Source: Actinoallomurus purpureus (GTDB lineage Bacteria; Actinomycetota; Actinomycetes; Streptosporangiales; Streptosporangiaceae). From it: a DNA stretch of 64,000 nucleotides. The notes beneath the pieces are model-generated. The model did no database searches. It saw nothing but the letters and a program-made list of their open reading frames with translations, and was not told the DNA's origin. Positions 8,424-17,520 of this stretch are shown piece after piece. The stretch is from positions 62,001 to 126,000 of the forward strand of contig NZ_JAMXMY010000001.1 of the NCBI RefSeq assembly GCF_024055795.1, written 5' to 3'. A program made the translations under genes and the position numbers. Every line of letters starts with the position of its first letter. Within the stretch, counting starts at the first letter, position 1.

Positions 8424-8651
8424 AAGGCCATCGCCGTTGTCGAGTCGGGCACCCTGACGCGGTTCGATGACGACTGCCGGCCGCACGTGTACCCGGCCGG
8501 CAATGCCCTGGTGGAGCCGAGCGGCCCTTGGGAGGTGCATCTCGGGCGCAACCTCGGCCGGACGCCGGTCGTGCTCTACGCCACCTACCTGAATCCGGTC
8601 GGCGAGCCGCTCGCGGTCCCCGCCGCGAACCCCGCATGCCCCGTGTCGTGA
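8424..8651 (+). pseudogene. Cupin-domain protein, 3' remnant
   Basis: In frame from 8424 the DNA encodes KAIAVVESGTLTRFDDDC, then PHVYPAGNALVEP, VHLGRNLGRTPVVLYATYL and a stop at 8649-8651. This is the C-terminal half of a cupin beta-barrel: the G-(x)n-PAG-x(n)-N spacing and the YATYL ending are typical of small secreted actinobacterial cupins. The N-terminal half with the metal-binding GxxxHxH motif is missing. No start codon or ribosome site precedes it, and the region directly upstream is occupied by the TetR gene on the other strand. I read it as a truncated gene. Confidence 0.6.
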
Positions 8652-8795
8652 CCGTGGCGGCCGGAGCCGCGCTCCGGCCGCCCTCCTCGTCCCACCGCCC
8701 GTCTCGTCGGGGACGCCGGCTCCGTCCGGCCCGCTCCCCTCGTCAAGGACCTCGGCTCCGTCGGGCCGCTCGTCTCGTCGGGGACGCGGGCTTCG

Positions 8796-9062
8796 TCAGG
8801 GCCGGGCGATCGGCTCCCAGACCGCGGCCAGCTGCCACGAGCCGTGGTCGCGGCGCAACTCGTACGTTGCCGGCGTCTGGCTGCCGGCGGCGCGGGCGCG
8901 CACCTGCCACAGCTGGGTGTCGACGTCATCTCGGGGGCGCTGGAGCCCGAGCATCTTGACAAACGTGATCACTTCGTAGCCGCGGCCGTCCCAGGTGAAG
9001 TGGGCCGGGCGATCGGCGAGGACCTCTACCTGAACCGGTTCGTCGTACACGCGCCGTCTCAT
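8796..9062 (-). CDS. DUF6504 family protein, SOS-regulated
   Basis: 88 residues with MRRRVYDEPVQVEVL at the N terminus, HFTWDGRGYEV and a C-terminal YELRRDHGSWQLAAVW. This matches the small DUF6504 family, which in actinobacteria is usually found beside the damage-induced mutasome genes imuB and dnaE2. Here it stands alone, but a perfect LexA box lies 10 bases before its ATG, so SOS induction is well supported. The biochemical function of the family is not known to me. The ATG at 9062 is the only sensible start; the LexA box leaves little room for a ribosome site, so a leaderless transcript is possible. Confidence 0.75.
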   Translation of the reverse strand: MRRRVYDEPVQVEVLADRPAHFTWDGRGYEVITFVKMLGLQRPRDDVDTQLWQVRARAAGSQTPATYELRRDHGSWQLAAVWEPIARP

Positions 9063-9071
9063 GACCCCATT

Positions 9072-9095
9072 CTATTCGAACTGGTGTTCGAATAG
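9072..9095. promoter_or_regulatory. LexA (SOS) box
   Basis: TCGAAC-TGGT-GTTCGA at 9076-9091 is an exact match to the actinobacterial LexA consensus TCGAAC-N4-GTTCGA. The symmetry extends to 10-bp arms (CTATTCGAAC and its complement). It sits directly before the DUF6504 gene. Confidence 0.85.
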
Positions 9096-9105
9096 CGAGT
9101 CCTGT

Positions 9106-9149
9106 GGTCACCTCCTCCGGCCGGCGCCCGGCGGGCGGAGGAGGTGACC
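9106..9149. terminator. Terminator after nhaA
   Basis: A 14-bp perfect inverted repeat (GGTCACCTCCTCCG and its complement) with a 16-base loop lies just past the stop codon of the nhaA fusion gene, in its direction of transcription. Confidence 0.65.
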
Positions 9150-9154
9150 CGGAT

Positions 9155-11041
9155 TCAGGCGCTGATCACCGCACGGGCCTTCGCCGCCCGCACCGCCGCC
9201 GTGAGCGTCTCGATGTCGTACGCGCCGTGGTGCCGGCGGCCGTTGATGAAGAAGGTGGGAGTGCCGGAGACGCCGCTGAGATCGGCCGACTCCAGGTCGT
9301 CGGCGACACGGCCGGCGCCGGCGTGTTCGCGCAGATCCCGGCGGAAGCGCTCCACGTCCAGCTTGAGCTCCTCGGCGTACCGGATCAGGTCACGGACGCG
9401 CAGGTCGCCCTGGTGGTCCATCAGGATGTCGTGCATCTCCCAGAACGCGTCCTGCACGGCGGCGGCCTCGCTCGCCTCGGCGGCGAACTGCGCGTTGGGA
9501 TGCACGTCGTGCAGCGGGAGATGCCGCCAGACGTAGCGCACGTCGCCGTACCCCGCCAGCAACTGGCGGACGACCGGCTCGGCCTGGCCGCAGTACGGGC
9601 ACTCGAAGTCGCCGTATTCGACCACGGTCACGAGGGCGTCCTCCACGGGTCCCCGGATGTGGTCGCGTTCGGGGTCGACCGGCACCGCGAGGTCGACGAT
9701 GCTCTCGGCGGTGCCGAACAGGGCCCGCAGGCGGATTCGCGACGGGAGCAGTCCGGCGATGCGGAACAGCAGCCAGGTCAGGATCGACGCGGCGAGCGCG
9801 GACGCGAGGATGCCGAGTTTCGCCTCCTCCAGTTCGGTGCCGGTGAAGGCCAGTGTCGCGATCAGCAGGGACACCGTGAAGCCGATGCCCGCGATCGTCC
9901 CGCCGCCCAGCACCGCGACCCAGCCGACCGGAGGCCGGACACGGCCGCGGCTCAGCCGGGTGACCAGCCACGTCGAGCCGGTGATGCCGAGCGGCTTGCC
10001 GACCACATACGCGAACAGGATTCCGAGGGTGATGGGGGAGGTGAACGCGCGGGTCAGCAGGTCGCCGCTGATGGTGATGCCCGCGTTGGCGAGCGCGAAC
10101 AAGGGAACGATCAGATAGCTCGTCCAGGGGTGGTAGAGCAGCTGCAGGCGTTCGTTGGGGGAGATCGCCGAGGCCAGGCCGGTCCTCGCGGTCCGTGCCA
10201 GCTCGGCCGTCGGCTGCTCCCGGAACAACCGGAACAGGTCGCTGGCCCGCTCCAGATCCGTCCGCGCGGCCGGCGACGCGTAGGTGATCAGGCCCAACGC
10301 CAGGCCGATGACGACGGGCTCCACACCGGACTCGAGCATCGCCACCCACGCCGCCACGCCCAGCAGCGCGTACACGAGGCCGTATCGCACCCCCAGCGCG
10401 CGGGCGATCAGGATCACGGCGAAGATGGCGATCGCGACCAGCAGCGGCATGAACGCGACGTTCTTGCTGTAGAACACGCCGATGACCGCCAGGGCGACGA
10501 AGTCGTCGACGACCGTGACCGTGAGGAGGTAGGCGTGCATGCGCACGGGGAGCTTGGCGGCGGCCAGGCTGAGCATCCCCAGGGCGAACGCCGTGTCGGT
10601 CGACATCGCGATGCCCCAGCCGTGCGCGGCCGGGCCGCCGCCGTTCGCCACCAGGTAGATGGCGATCGGGACGATCATGCCGCCGACGCCCGCGATCACC
10701 GGCAGCACCAGCCGCCGGCGGTCGCGCAGCTCGCCCAGGTCGAACTCCCGGCGCGCCTCCAGGCCGACGACGAAGAAGAAGAACGTCATCAGACCGCTGT
10801 TCACCCACGTCCGCAGGTCCAGCGACACACCAGAACCGCCGACGTGGACGGACAGCACCGTGCGCCAGGCGCGGTCGTACGAGGAAGCGTCGACGTTCGC
10901 CCACACCAGCGCGGCGATCGTGGCGGACAGCAGCACGAACGCGCTGCCGGTCTCGGTCCGCAGGAATTCGCGCAGCGGAGTGTTGTTCCACGTCCAGACG
11001 GTCCGTCCCGAGAACGGGGCGGCCTCCCGAGATTCGGTCAT
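9155..11041 (-). CDS. nhaA: Na+/H+ antiporter NhaA fused to a DsbA/thioredoxin-like domain
   Basis: 628 residues. Residues 1-440 are a full NhaA antiporter with about 12 membrane segments. The key acidic residues are present: D149 in STDTAF and the pair D179-D180 in TVVDDFVAL, equivalent to E. coli D133, D163 and D164. Residues of about 455-628 form a DsbA-like thioredoxin fold with the active site C481-P-Y-C484 ([11 protein letters not shown]) and a cis-Pro region SGTPTFF. NhaA swaps sodium for protons across the membrane; the fused domain should face one side of it and handle disulfides or sense redox state. NhaA-thioredoxin fusions are known in actinobacteria, but the job of the fusion is unclear. 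The ATG at 11041 has no strong ribosome site. Confidence 0.9.
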   Translation of the reverse strand: MTESREAAPFSGRTVWTWNNTPLREFLRTETGSAFVLLSATIAALVWANVDASSYDRAWRTVLSVHVGGSGVSLDLRTWVNSGLMTFFFFVVGLEARREFDLGELRDRRRLVLPVIAGVGGMIVPIAIYLVANGGGPAAHGWGIAMSTDTAFALGMLSLAAAKLPVRMHAYLLTVTVVDDFVALAVIGVFYSKNVAFMPLLVAIAIFAVILIARALGVRYGLVYALLGVAAWVAMLESGVEPVVIGLALGLITYASPAARTDLERASDLFRLFREQPTAELARTARTGLASAISPNERLQLLYHPWTSYLIVPLFALANAGITISGDLLTRAFTSPITLGILFAYVVGKPLGITGSTWLVTRLSRGRVRPPVGWVAVLGGGTIAGIGFTVSLLIATLAFTGTELEEAKLGILASALAASILTWLLFRIAGLLPSRIRLRALFGTAESIVDLAVPVDPERDHIRGPVEDALVTVVEYGDFECPYCGQAEPVVRQLLAGYGDVRYVWRHLPLHDVHPNAQFAAEASEAAAVQDAFWEMHDILMDHQGDLRVRDLIRYAEELKLDVERFRRDLREHAGAGRVADDLESADLSGVSGTPTFFINGRRHHGAYDIETLTAAVRAAKARAVISA

Positions 11042-11110
11042 ACACGAATTCTCACGCAGGGCCGGAGCGGCCGGGCACGGCGGTGGGGTGGCGGGGCCGC
11101 GCCGACGGGC

Positions 11111-12436
11111 TCATTTCTGCAGCGGCGGCTGCGACAGGTCCTGCCAGCAGGTGGGCTCGACGGGCCACCGGTCGCCGCCCTGCGGGGTGGGCACGTGGGG
11201 GAGCGCGGCCCGAGCACGGCCGTCGTTCGCCTCCGTCGCGGCGGCGTGAAGCTTGTCCACCACCAGGCTCCGGTCGAAGACGTCCAGGTCGGGGTAGGGC
11301 CAGGCGTCCGCGCCCTTCTCAGCGGCCGGGATGAGGAAGTCGATCGCCTTCGGGATGCTGCCGCCGTTCGGAGCGGTGTAGGACCACAGGTCGACACCGA
11401 CGCGCCGGGCCGTGTCGGCCAGGCGGCAGAAGGCCTGCGCGTTGAAGTTGGCGTAGTGCCAGGGCCGGGTGCGGCTCAGCTCACCCGGCTGGCTCCCGTC
11501 CGCGGCGATCTGCGGGTCGATCCGCTTGGCCTCCGCGCCGACGATCAGCTGCTTGGCGAGGTCGGTCCGCCCGATGTAGAGCGCGATCGCGGCGTCCTGC
11601 AGGTCCTTGAAGGTGCCGTGGTTGTTCTTGGTGGCGCTCTCGGCCTGACCGAACGGACTGGTCTGCATCCAGTCGAGGAAGCGGCCGAGCCAGTCGCGGA
11701 TGCCCGCACGGTCGCGGGCCTTCCAGCCGGGCGCCCCGGAGTCGAGGATCGCCAGCGCGTCGATCACCTGCGTGATCGCCTGCGCGGACTCGATGATGCC
11801 GTAGTTGCGCCCCTGTGGGTTCGCGCCGCACGGGATCGCCTGGGCGTAGTCCATGTTCGGATTCATCCGCGTCGCTGGATCGAGGAACCACGTGCGGATG
11901 TCGAGCGCGGCGCGGCGGGCGTACGCGGGCCGGCGGGTGTAGAACCAGGCGAGGGACAGGTCGGAGATGGCGGTCCACGACTTGTGCAGGGTCGGCAGGT
12001 CGCCCGTGGTGGCCACGTCCGGCGCCCAGTGTCCGTCATGCTGCACGAACGGGCAGCCGTACGGGTTGTCGGGTGTCTTCGGCTCGCTGGGCCACCAGTA
12101 GGTGGCCAGACTGTAGTAGTCGTGCTCGTCGGCGCTGACGGTGGTGGCCTTGTCCATCACCGACCAGGGGCCGGCCCTCAGCTCGGCGTCGGCGGCGCGC
12201 GTCAGCGCCCCGAGCGCCGTCCGGAGCCGCCGGTCGGGCCGGGTGGCGAGCCGCTGCCGGATCCGCATGAGCCGCGCGCCGTCCAGCACGACGGTGCCCG
12301 GCGCACGGCCGTGGCCCGTGCGCGCGGCGACGGCGCCGTCCGACCGGGACGCCGAGGCGACGGTCGGCGTGGCGGCGAGCGCCGATGCCGCGATGGCGCT
12401 GAGAGCGACCAGCCGGCGCGTCCAGAGGCGTCGCAT
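11111..12436 (-). CDS. Secreted alginate-lyase-family (PL5-like) protein
   Basis: 441 residues from ATG 12436, which has a GGGAGG ribosome site 5-6 bases away; the longer frame adds 12 residues without one. The N terminus is a signal peptide (MRRLWTRRLVALSAIAASAL, cleavage near ASA). The mature protein has the alpha-toroid sequence features of the Alginate_lyase family: YYSLATYWWP, the NNHGT motif (the Asn-His pair is catalytic in this family), RPWHYANFNAQAF and W-P-Y. It should cleave a uronate-containing polysaccharide by beta-elimination outside the cell. Actinobacterial members are often annotated this way without a tested substrate, so the true polymer is unknown. Its neighbour nhaA is on the same strand but appears unrelated. 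Confidence 0.8.
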   Translation of the reverse strand: MRRLWTRRLVALSAIAASALAATPTVASASRSDGAVAARTGHGRAPGTVVLDGARLMRIRQRLATRPDRRLRTALGALTRAADAELRAGPWSVMDKATTVSADEHDYYSLATYWWPSEPKTPDNPYGCPFVQHDGHWAPDVATTGDLPTLHKSWTAISDLSLAWFYTRRPAYARRAALDIRTWFLDPATRMNPNMDYAQAIPCGANPQGRNYGIIESAQAITQVIDALAILDSGAPGWKARDRAGIRDWLGRFLDWMQTSPFGQAESATKNNHGTFKDLQDAAIALYIGRTDLAKQLIVGAEAKRIDPQIAADGSQPGELSRTRPWHYANFNAQAFCRLADTARRVGVDLWSYTAPNGGSIPKAIDFLIPAAEKGADAWPYPDLDVFDRSLVVDKLHAAATEANDGRARAALPHVPTPQGGDRWPVEPTCWQDLSQPPLQK

Positions 12437-12567
12437 CGGACCTCCCGGGGTGAGGGGTGAACGTCCGCACACGAGGTTGACTCACCGCAGGGTCGATGGT
12501 CAAGCCATACATCGGATGTATCTTCGCCAAGTCGGGGCGCTGATGACCTCGGATCGCCCTTGGTTCG

Positions 12568-12786
12568 CTATAAAGAGAGGATGTCTGGATCGTCGGCCGA
12601 CGGTCTCTCGTCCTCCTCGCGGAGGATGCGGCGGGCCGTTTCGGGGTGGCGGCGGATCAGCTCGGTGAGCTGATCGACCTCGGACCAGTGCGCGACGCCG
12701 ACGACCGGGACGCTCGCCAGCGTCGCCCGGAAGTCGTCCAGTGCCGCCTGGATCCGATGGAGCCGGTCGGTGTCCTCGTCGCCCAT
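12568..12786 (-). CDS. Small hypothetical protein (72 aa)
   Basis: 72 residues, acidic at both ends (MGDEDTDRLHRIQAALDDF, and EEDERPSADDPDILSL). It is predicted to be helical, with no known motif. The codon third positions are GC-rich and a GGCGGGG stretch precedes the ATG, so it is probably real. It is divergent from the small GntR gene at 12998. I do not recognise the family. Confidence 0.45.
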   Translation of the reverse strand: MGDEDTDRLHRIQAALDDFRATLASVPVVGVAHWSEVDQLTELIRRHPETARRILREEDERPSADDPDILSL

Positions 12787-12811
12787 AAACCCCGCCTGTC
12801 ATCCCCCCTGA

Positions 12812-12844
12812 GGCGGTGGCGCGGTTCCCCGCCGCGCCACCGCC
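12812..12844. other. Strong hairpin in the 12787-12997 divergent intergenic region
   Basis: GGCGGTGGCGCGG and its exact complement form a 13-bp stem with a 7-base loop, 26 bases before the start of the 72-residue gene. It could be a leader hairpin of that gene or a terminator for transcription from the right. No T-run follows on either strand. Confidence 0.5.
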
Positions 12845-12997
12845 CCCCGAGCGCTCGCTCCGTACCCCGCGAACCCGCCGAACACGTGGCCGCCGGAGGG
12901 CGCCCGGCATCTGCGTGAGTAGCGTATCAGCTTCATAGAGCGGTGTAGCGCGGCAGACCGCTACCTGTGGGTTTGTGCTGCTGAAGGCTGCTCTAAT

Positions 12998-13282
12998 GTG
13001 ATTCTCGTGAGCGACGAGAAGCCGGTTTTCGACGGATCTGACCCGGAATACCGCTACAAGCAGGTCGCGGACCACATCGCGAAGCGCATCGACGAAGGCG
13101 AGCTGCGGGCCGCCACACGGCTGCCCGGGGAGCGCGACCTCGCGGTGGAGTACGGCGTGGCGCTCGGCACCGCGCGGCGCGCCATCCGGGACCTGCGGGA
13201 GCGCAAGCTGGTCATCACCCTTCCGGCGAAGGGCACCTACATCCGCGCGCCGAAGAAGGAGGAGGACGGCGACGCCGGGTGA
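12998..13282 (+). CDS. Short GntR-type winged-helix regulator
   Basis: 94 residues that consist almost only of a GntR DNA-binding domain: YKQVADHIAKRIDEGEL, LPGERDLAVEYGVALGTARRAIRDL, then the wing LVITLPAKGTYI. There is no effector domain, as in many short actinobacterial GntR proteins. Starts at GTG 12998 (GAAGG 10 bases before) or at GTG 13007. The gene is divergent from the 72-residue gene and may control it or itself. Target unknown. Confidence 0.8.
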   Translation: MILVSDEKPVFDGSDPEYRYKQVADHIAKRIDEGELRAATRLPGERDLAVEYGVALGTARRAIRDLRERKLVITLPAKGTYIRAPKKEEDGDAG

Positions 13283-13316
13283 GGACTACCCGGCGGGGAC
13301 CGCGATCTGGATCTCG

Positions 13317-13715
13317 GTGGCGGACGCGTACCCGCCACCGGCCCGTTACGCCGAGCAGCTGCGCGGGCGAGTAGAGCGCACAAAGACCGCGTCCTGCAAC
13401 GGCGCTGCCGGCCAGCAGTTCACGTTCCACGGCGCGTTCCTGGTGATCAACGACCTGTGTGCGGCCAACTCCGGCGGCAAGATCGCGCTCAAGGCACGCA
13501 CCGGCGGACCGTCGCAACAATGGTCGATCAATCCGAACGGCACGATCTCGGATATCCAGACAGGACAGAAGTGCTTCCGTGCGTCGGGCGGCAACGTGGT
13601 CGCGGGCGGCTGCTCGGGTTCGGTGAGCCAGTGGACGTTCACCCCGTCGGCGACGACCGGAGAGGGAACGACCCCGGCGACGCGGCCCACACCGGTTCCG
13701 ACGACGCGACGGTGA
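13317..13715 (+). pseudogene. Ricin-type (CBM13) lectin domain fragment
   Basis: Residues of about 25-115 of this frame form roughly half a ricin-B beta-trefoil: TASCNGAAGQQFTF, CAANSGGKIALKA, PSQQWSINPNGTI, CFRASGGNVVAGGC and SQWTFTPS. QxW-type repeats and paired Cys are visible. The first 20 residues do not fit, there is no signal peptide, and the frame opens inside the end of the GntR gene. The C terminus is a Thr/Pro linker that stops. Most likely this is the tail of a secreted CBM13 protein whose catalytic part is lost. An expressed small lectin is possible but less likely. Confidence 0.55.
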
Positions 13716-13852
13716 GCTGATCGACCGGCTCGGTCGGGGCGGAAGGGAGACAGCCGCCCCGGGACTCCGGGCACGTCTGGACCAGGAGGTCTCTTCGCGC
13801 TCTCGCCGCAGCGACGAGGGCCGTGGCCGTTGCGCGACAGAGGCCGTCGGGG

Positions 13853-14251
13853 TCACCCGCCGGCGGAGTAGACGACGTTCTCGGCCGGTATGCGCACCGT
13901 GATGCGCCGTTCGGTGGGCGTGCGGTACGGGTAGGTGTCGACGCCGAGGTACTTCTTGGCGAGGCCGTCGATGACCCCGTCGGCGCCCTCCTCCTCCAGC
14001 CGGGCCTTACCGGAGACGCTGACGGCGTGGAAGCCGTCGTTCGGGTCGAGCACGCTGATCGAGACGCGGGGGTCCCGGCGCAGGTGCCGCTCCTTCGCCC
14101 GCCCGATCGCGGTGTTGAAGATGACGTCGTCCCCGTCGACGTCGACCCAGACGACGGTGCTGTGCAGGGACCCGTCGGGGCGGACGGTCGTCGCCCACGC
14201 GTAGTAGGGCTTACGGAGCAGTTCCTTGGCGTCGTCGCTCAGTCCGGACAT
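13853..14251 (-). CDS. PPOX-class (pyridoxamine 5'-phosphate oxidase-like) flavin or F420 protein
   Basis: 132 residues with the split-barrel fold features: YYAWATTVRPDGSLHSTVVWVDVDGDDVIFNTAIGRAKERHLRRDPRVSISV (quoted only to show order: substrate strand, then cofactor strand and K-R binding region) and a C-terminal RITVRIPAENVVY. This is the TIGR03618-like group of F420- or FMN-dependent reductases. Enzymes of this group reduce varied small molecules in the cytosol; the substrate is unknown. ATG 14251 follows a GGAGAC ribosome site. It is followed on the same strand by no clear partner. Confidence 0.8.
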   Translation of the reverse strand: MSGLSDDAKELLRKPYYAWATTVRPDGSLHSTVVWVDVDGDDVIFNTAIGRAKERHLRRDPRVSISVLDPNDGFHAVSVSGKARLEEEGADGVIDGLAKKYLGVDTYPYRTPTERRITVRIPAENVVYSAGG

Positions 14252-14320
14252 GTCCGTCTCCAGTCTGTCGTCGATGGCATGACGGAGGCCGCGGTCCGGA
14301 GGGCTTTCCGGCCACCCGGA

Positions 14321-15121
14321 TCACTCCCACCAGAACGACCATATCGGGCTGCCGCAGATCTGCTCCGCGTGCCCCTCCAGGGTTCCCGGCCCCTGCAAAA
14401 TGATCTCCGGACAGAACGTCCAGTGCTCGGCCGCCACGTGCAGGGCGTGCCGGAAGGTGGTCGGCGGCGCGGAGACGCTCAGTTCCAGCGTGTTGAAGCC
14501 GACGCCGATGAGCCGTGCTCCGAACCGGTCCTCCCAACTGCGCACCACCGCCGACAGCGGTGCGGTCCAGGGATTGTGGTGACGGGCACCCTGCCAGCCC
14601 ATGACGGTGAGCGCGTCGGCACCGCGGGCGACGGGCACCAGCCCCAGGGGACGTCCGCCGAGGAGTTCCACGCACTGGTCGGCGAGGGCGTCCGGATCAT
14701 CCCGCCGTTCAACCGATGGGGCAGGGCCGGGGGAGTAGCGGCCGAAGGGGGCGATGTCCGCGGCGGGGTCCTCCCACTCGGCCCAGATCTCGGCCATGAA
14801 CGCGGCCGCGTCATAGTTGTCGATCTCATCGACGGGTTCCGGCGCGATCTGTCCGGTCGACCACGGCTGTGTGGCGTCCTCCAGCATCACCGGCCACAGG
14901 CCCGAGGTGTGGTGTTCGGCGCGCAGCCGCGACCACAGGGCGCACGGCACCGGTTCGTCGCTGACCCAGAAGGCGGGCCCCTTGGCCGGCTGGTGCTGGG
15001 GGTATCCCGGATCCGGCCACACCACGTATCCGGACGGGAGTGTTACGGACAGTGTCCGGCTGGTACCGCCATCAGGGAAGAGTTCAGCCACTTCTGGCGG
15101 CAGCCGTTCGTGATAATCCAT
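14321..15121 (-). CDS. DUF4253 domain protein
   Basis: 266 residues. The C-terminal third carries the DUF4253 pattern: LGLVPVARGADAL, NPWTAPLSAVVRSWEDRFGARLIGVGFNTLELSV, then the HALHVAAEHWTFCPEII region. No catalytic motif is known for the family, which is common in Streptomyces and relatives and often acts as an immunity or stress protein in the wider SUKH/SMI1-like neighbourhood (weak family knowledge). The Trp-rich N-terminal half is not recognised. It appears to be a single gene. Confidence 0.75.
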   Translation of the reverse strand: MDYHERLPPEVAELFPDGGTSRTLSVTLPSGYVVWPDPGYPQHQPAKGPAFWVSDEPVPCALWSRLRAEHHTSGLWPVMLEDATQPWSTGQIAPEPVDEIDNYDAAAFMAEIWAEWEDPAADIAPFGRYSPGPAPSVERRDDPDALADQCVELLGGRPLGLVPVARGADALTVMGWQGARHHNPWTAPLSAVVRSWEDRFGARLIGVGFNTLELSVSAPPTTFRHALHVAAEHWTFCPEIILQGPGTLEGHAEQICGSPIWSFWWE

Positions 15122-15220
15122 CGCAGTCGCTCCGGCACCGAGCGGATCCCGGCGCTGCGGAGATCGTAGTGCGGCCGGGCGCCCGGCGTGCGGGCGGCCC
15201 GGCCGCTCAGTGCCCGTGGA

Positions 15221-15258
15221 CGGATCCGGCCGGACGGGACGCCGACCGGCCGGATCCG
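15221..15258. terminator. Terminator after the GDSL lipase gene
   Basis: CGGATCCGGCCGG and its exact complement form a 13-bp stem with a 12-base loop, 85 bases past the stop of the minus-strand GDSL gene. Confidence 0.6.
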
Positions 15259-15342
15259 TCCGGCGAGGTCAAGCGAGGCGTTCCCCGGCCGGCCGCGTTG
15301 GACCACGGCCGTTCTCGGCCGAGGATGAGCCGGCTCGGCGTC

Positions 15343-16161
15343 TCAGCCGGCCTTGGCCGCGGCGGCCGCCGTGCTGGCGCTGAACACCGGCAGGTATCCA
15401 CTCGAGTGGCCGGTCGCCGTCGGGTGGTACGAGTCGCCGATCGGGATGGTGACCGAGTGGAGCCAGCCGTCGCCCGAGCACAGCTCGTGTCCCGAGAACT
15501 GACCGCGCACGTCGGCGAAGCCGAACCCGGCGTCGGCCGCGGCCTTGCCGATCACGGTGTCGAGCTCGGTGGCGGCGGCGTTGAGGGCGACGTGCTTGGT
15601 GTGGCTCATCCCGACGCAGTACGTGTCGTTGGTGATGTACAGGCGCGGGTAGTCGAGTACGACGAAGTGGGAGTTCGGCGCCTTGGACCGCATCGTGGAG
15701 TACAGGGTGCTCAGGCGGCCCGGGAGTTGGGTGTCGACGAAGTTCTTCGCGTTGTTGACCGCGGTCGTGCAGCTGGAGTCGGAGCCCAGGACGCAGGTCT
15801 GCATGACGCTGCTGAAGCCGGCGTCGTTACCGCCGATGGTGATGCTCACCAGCGAGGTGCTCGAGCTGAGCGATCCGAGCTGCTTGTTGAGCACGTCGGT
15901 GGTCGTGGCGCCGGAGCAGGCGGCGAATTTGAACGAGGCGGGCGAGTGCGCGGCGGCCCACTTGGCGGGGTAGGCCTTGCTGCTGCGCTGACAGGCGCTG
16001 TCCAGGTCGTAGGAACCGGTGCCGGTGCCCGACGAGTAGGAATCGCCGAGCGCGACGTAGTTGACGGTGGCGGCCGAGGCGGAGGCGGCGGCAGCGCCGA
16101 TCACGGCGGCCGAGAGGGTCACAGCGCATCCTGCGGAGACGACAAGGCGGGGGAGTTTCAT
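15343..16161 (-). CDS. Secreted SGNH/GDSL-family lipase or esterase
   Basis: 272 residues with a signal peptide ending near ASASAA (residue 31). SGNH blocks are all visible: block I GDSYSSG with nucleophile S41, block III GGNDAG (110-115) and block V DSYHP with the D243-x-x-H246 pair. Six Cys residues would give three disulfides, as in Streptomyces SGNH lipases. It should hydrolyse lipid or acyl esters outside the cell. Followed by its own terminator, so it is a single-gene unit. Confidence 0.9.
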   Translation of the reverse strand: MKLPRLVVSAGCAVTLSAAVIGAAAASASAATVNYVALGDSYSSGTGTGSYDLDSACQRSSKAYPAKWAAAHSPASFKFAACSGATTTDVLNKQLGSLSSSTSLVSITIGGNDAGFSSVMQTCVLGSDSSCTTAVNNAKNFVDTQLPGRLSTLYSTMRSKAPNSHFVVLDYPRLYITNDTYCVGMSHTKHVALNAAATELDTVIGKAAADAGFGFADVRGQFSGHELCSGDGWLHSVTIPIGDSYHPTATGHSSGYLPVFSASTAAAAAKAG

Positions 16162-16318
16162 CGACTCTCCTGATTGGGGGACGGAGGCTCGACCTACTCA
16201 AGCACCGAAATCCCCGTTTGAGGAGGAGCCGAAATCGGCCATTTTCATGACCGATTCAGTCGTTGACATCTAACGAAACGACTGTCAGATTTGTTGCCTA
16301 TTGTCCCAGGGGCGTGGC

Positions 16319-17299
16319 TCAGGCGAGGGCGACCTGAGAGCCGCGGCCGAGTGCTATCAGCGCGAGATTCCGCAGCGACACGGAGCCGGGCCGCAGGTAG
16401 TCGCTGTGCTCGGCGGCCCCCGCCGCGAAGACCCGCGCGCCGAACTGCGGCGACACCGGGTCGGTGCCGAATCCCAGGCCGAACATCCGCACGTGCGGGA
16501 CGAGTCGCATCCAGTCGTTCGCGCCGCGCGCCGCCCACACGCGCGCCCGCGTGCCCAGCCCGGCGGCACTGGACGTCGACATCCCCGGGCTGCCGAAGGC
16601 CACCACGTCGCTCACCGGCAGGCCCCTGACGGCCTCCCCGCACACGACGGATCCGTAGCTGTGGCAGACCAGGGTCGTACGGGCCGAAGGGTTCAGACGG
16701 TGGACGTCGGCGACGAAGCGGCGCAGCCGCGCCGCCCCGGTGTCGGCGCGGAAGTCGGTGATGACCCCGGCGCTTGTGACCTTGGGCGGGCTGTAGCCCA
16801 GCCAGGCGATCACGGCCAGGTCCGTGCCCGGCTCGATCCGCCGCGCCTGGTCCAGCAGCGCCCGCGCACCGCCGCCGGGCGTGGCATAGGGACGGTGCCC
16901 GCGGACGTCGAACGTCGTCAGGGTCGTGTCGGCGCCCGGCACCAGGATGGCCACCCGGCGAGCGTGGGCCAGGTCGCCGAGGACCTCGACGCCGCGGCCG
17001 GTGCCGCGCGCGTCGAAGGACAGGAACTGCCGTCCGGGCGCCAGCAGGTGGCTCAGCGACCCGGCCATGGCGAAGTCCTGGATCCGGCGGGCCGTCTTCA
17101 GCGCCTGCCCGATCGCCCGGCGGTTCACCTTGTAGCGGGCGGCGAGGGTCGACACCGACAGGGCCGGCAACGCGCCCGGCCTGGCGTACATGTTGACGCG
17201 TCCCGCGCCCAGCGTCGTCACCCAGACCGCGATGACCACCGCGACGGCCGCCAGGCACCTGCTCAGTCCGCGGGTACGAGGCAGACGAGGCGTGATCAT
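16319..17299 (-). CDS. DUF1023 alpha/beta hydrolase
   Basis: 326 residues. A hydrophobic N-terminal segment (about 12-33) is a signal or membrane anchor. The nucleophile elbow is CHSYGS near residue 210, preceded by VAILVPGADTTLTTFDVRG and followed by SDVVAFGSPGMS, the standard DUF1023 pattern. Actinobacterial DUF1023 proteins are serine hydrolases of unknown substrate, usually exported. ATG 17299 has GGAGGGTCC before it. Separated by 221 bases from the GH20 gene upstream, so probably independent. Confidence 0.85.
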   Translation of the reverse strand: MITPRLPRTRGLSRCLAAVAVVIAVWVTTLGAGRVNMYARPGALPALSVSTLAARYKVNRRAIGQALKTARRIQDFAMAGSLSHLLAPGRQFLSFDARGTGRGVEVLGDLAHARRVAILVPGADTTLTTFDVRGHRPYATPGGGARALLDQARRIEPGTDLAVIAWLGYSPPKVTSAGVITDFRADTGAARLRRFVADVHRLNPSARTTLVCHSYGSVVCGEAVRGLPVSDVVAFGSPGMSTSSAAGLGTRARVWAARGANDWMRLVPHVRMFGLGFGTDPVSPQFGARVFAAGAAEHSDYLRPGSVSLRNLALIALGRGSQVALA

Positions 17300-17520
17300 A
17301 CGGGGGACCCTCCAGGGAGAAGCATGAACGGCGGAGCGGGGAACCGGATCCTGGCGGAGCCGGGTTCACACCCCGCCGGCCGGTCTCTGGGAGAGAGCCC
17401 CCACGCGGCACCGGGCCACAGCATAGGTCACGTGAAAAAGTGACGAATACCGTGGTCGGAGCCACCGGAAGGTGAGACGGGCGGCGGGGGTGCGTTGTTC
17501 GCCCGGCCGCCCGACCGATC

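Noticed and set aside
9104-12460. 1118-residue open frame on the plus strand
   Set aside because: It is the antisense shadow of nhaA and the PL5-like gene; composition is low-complexity Arg/Gly/Asp without any domain.
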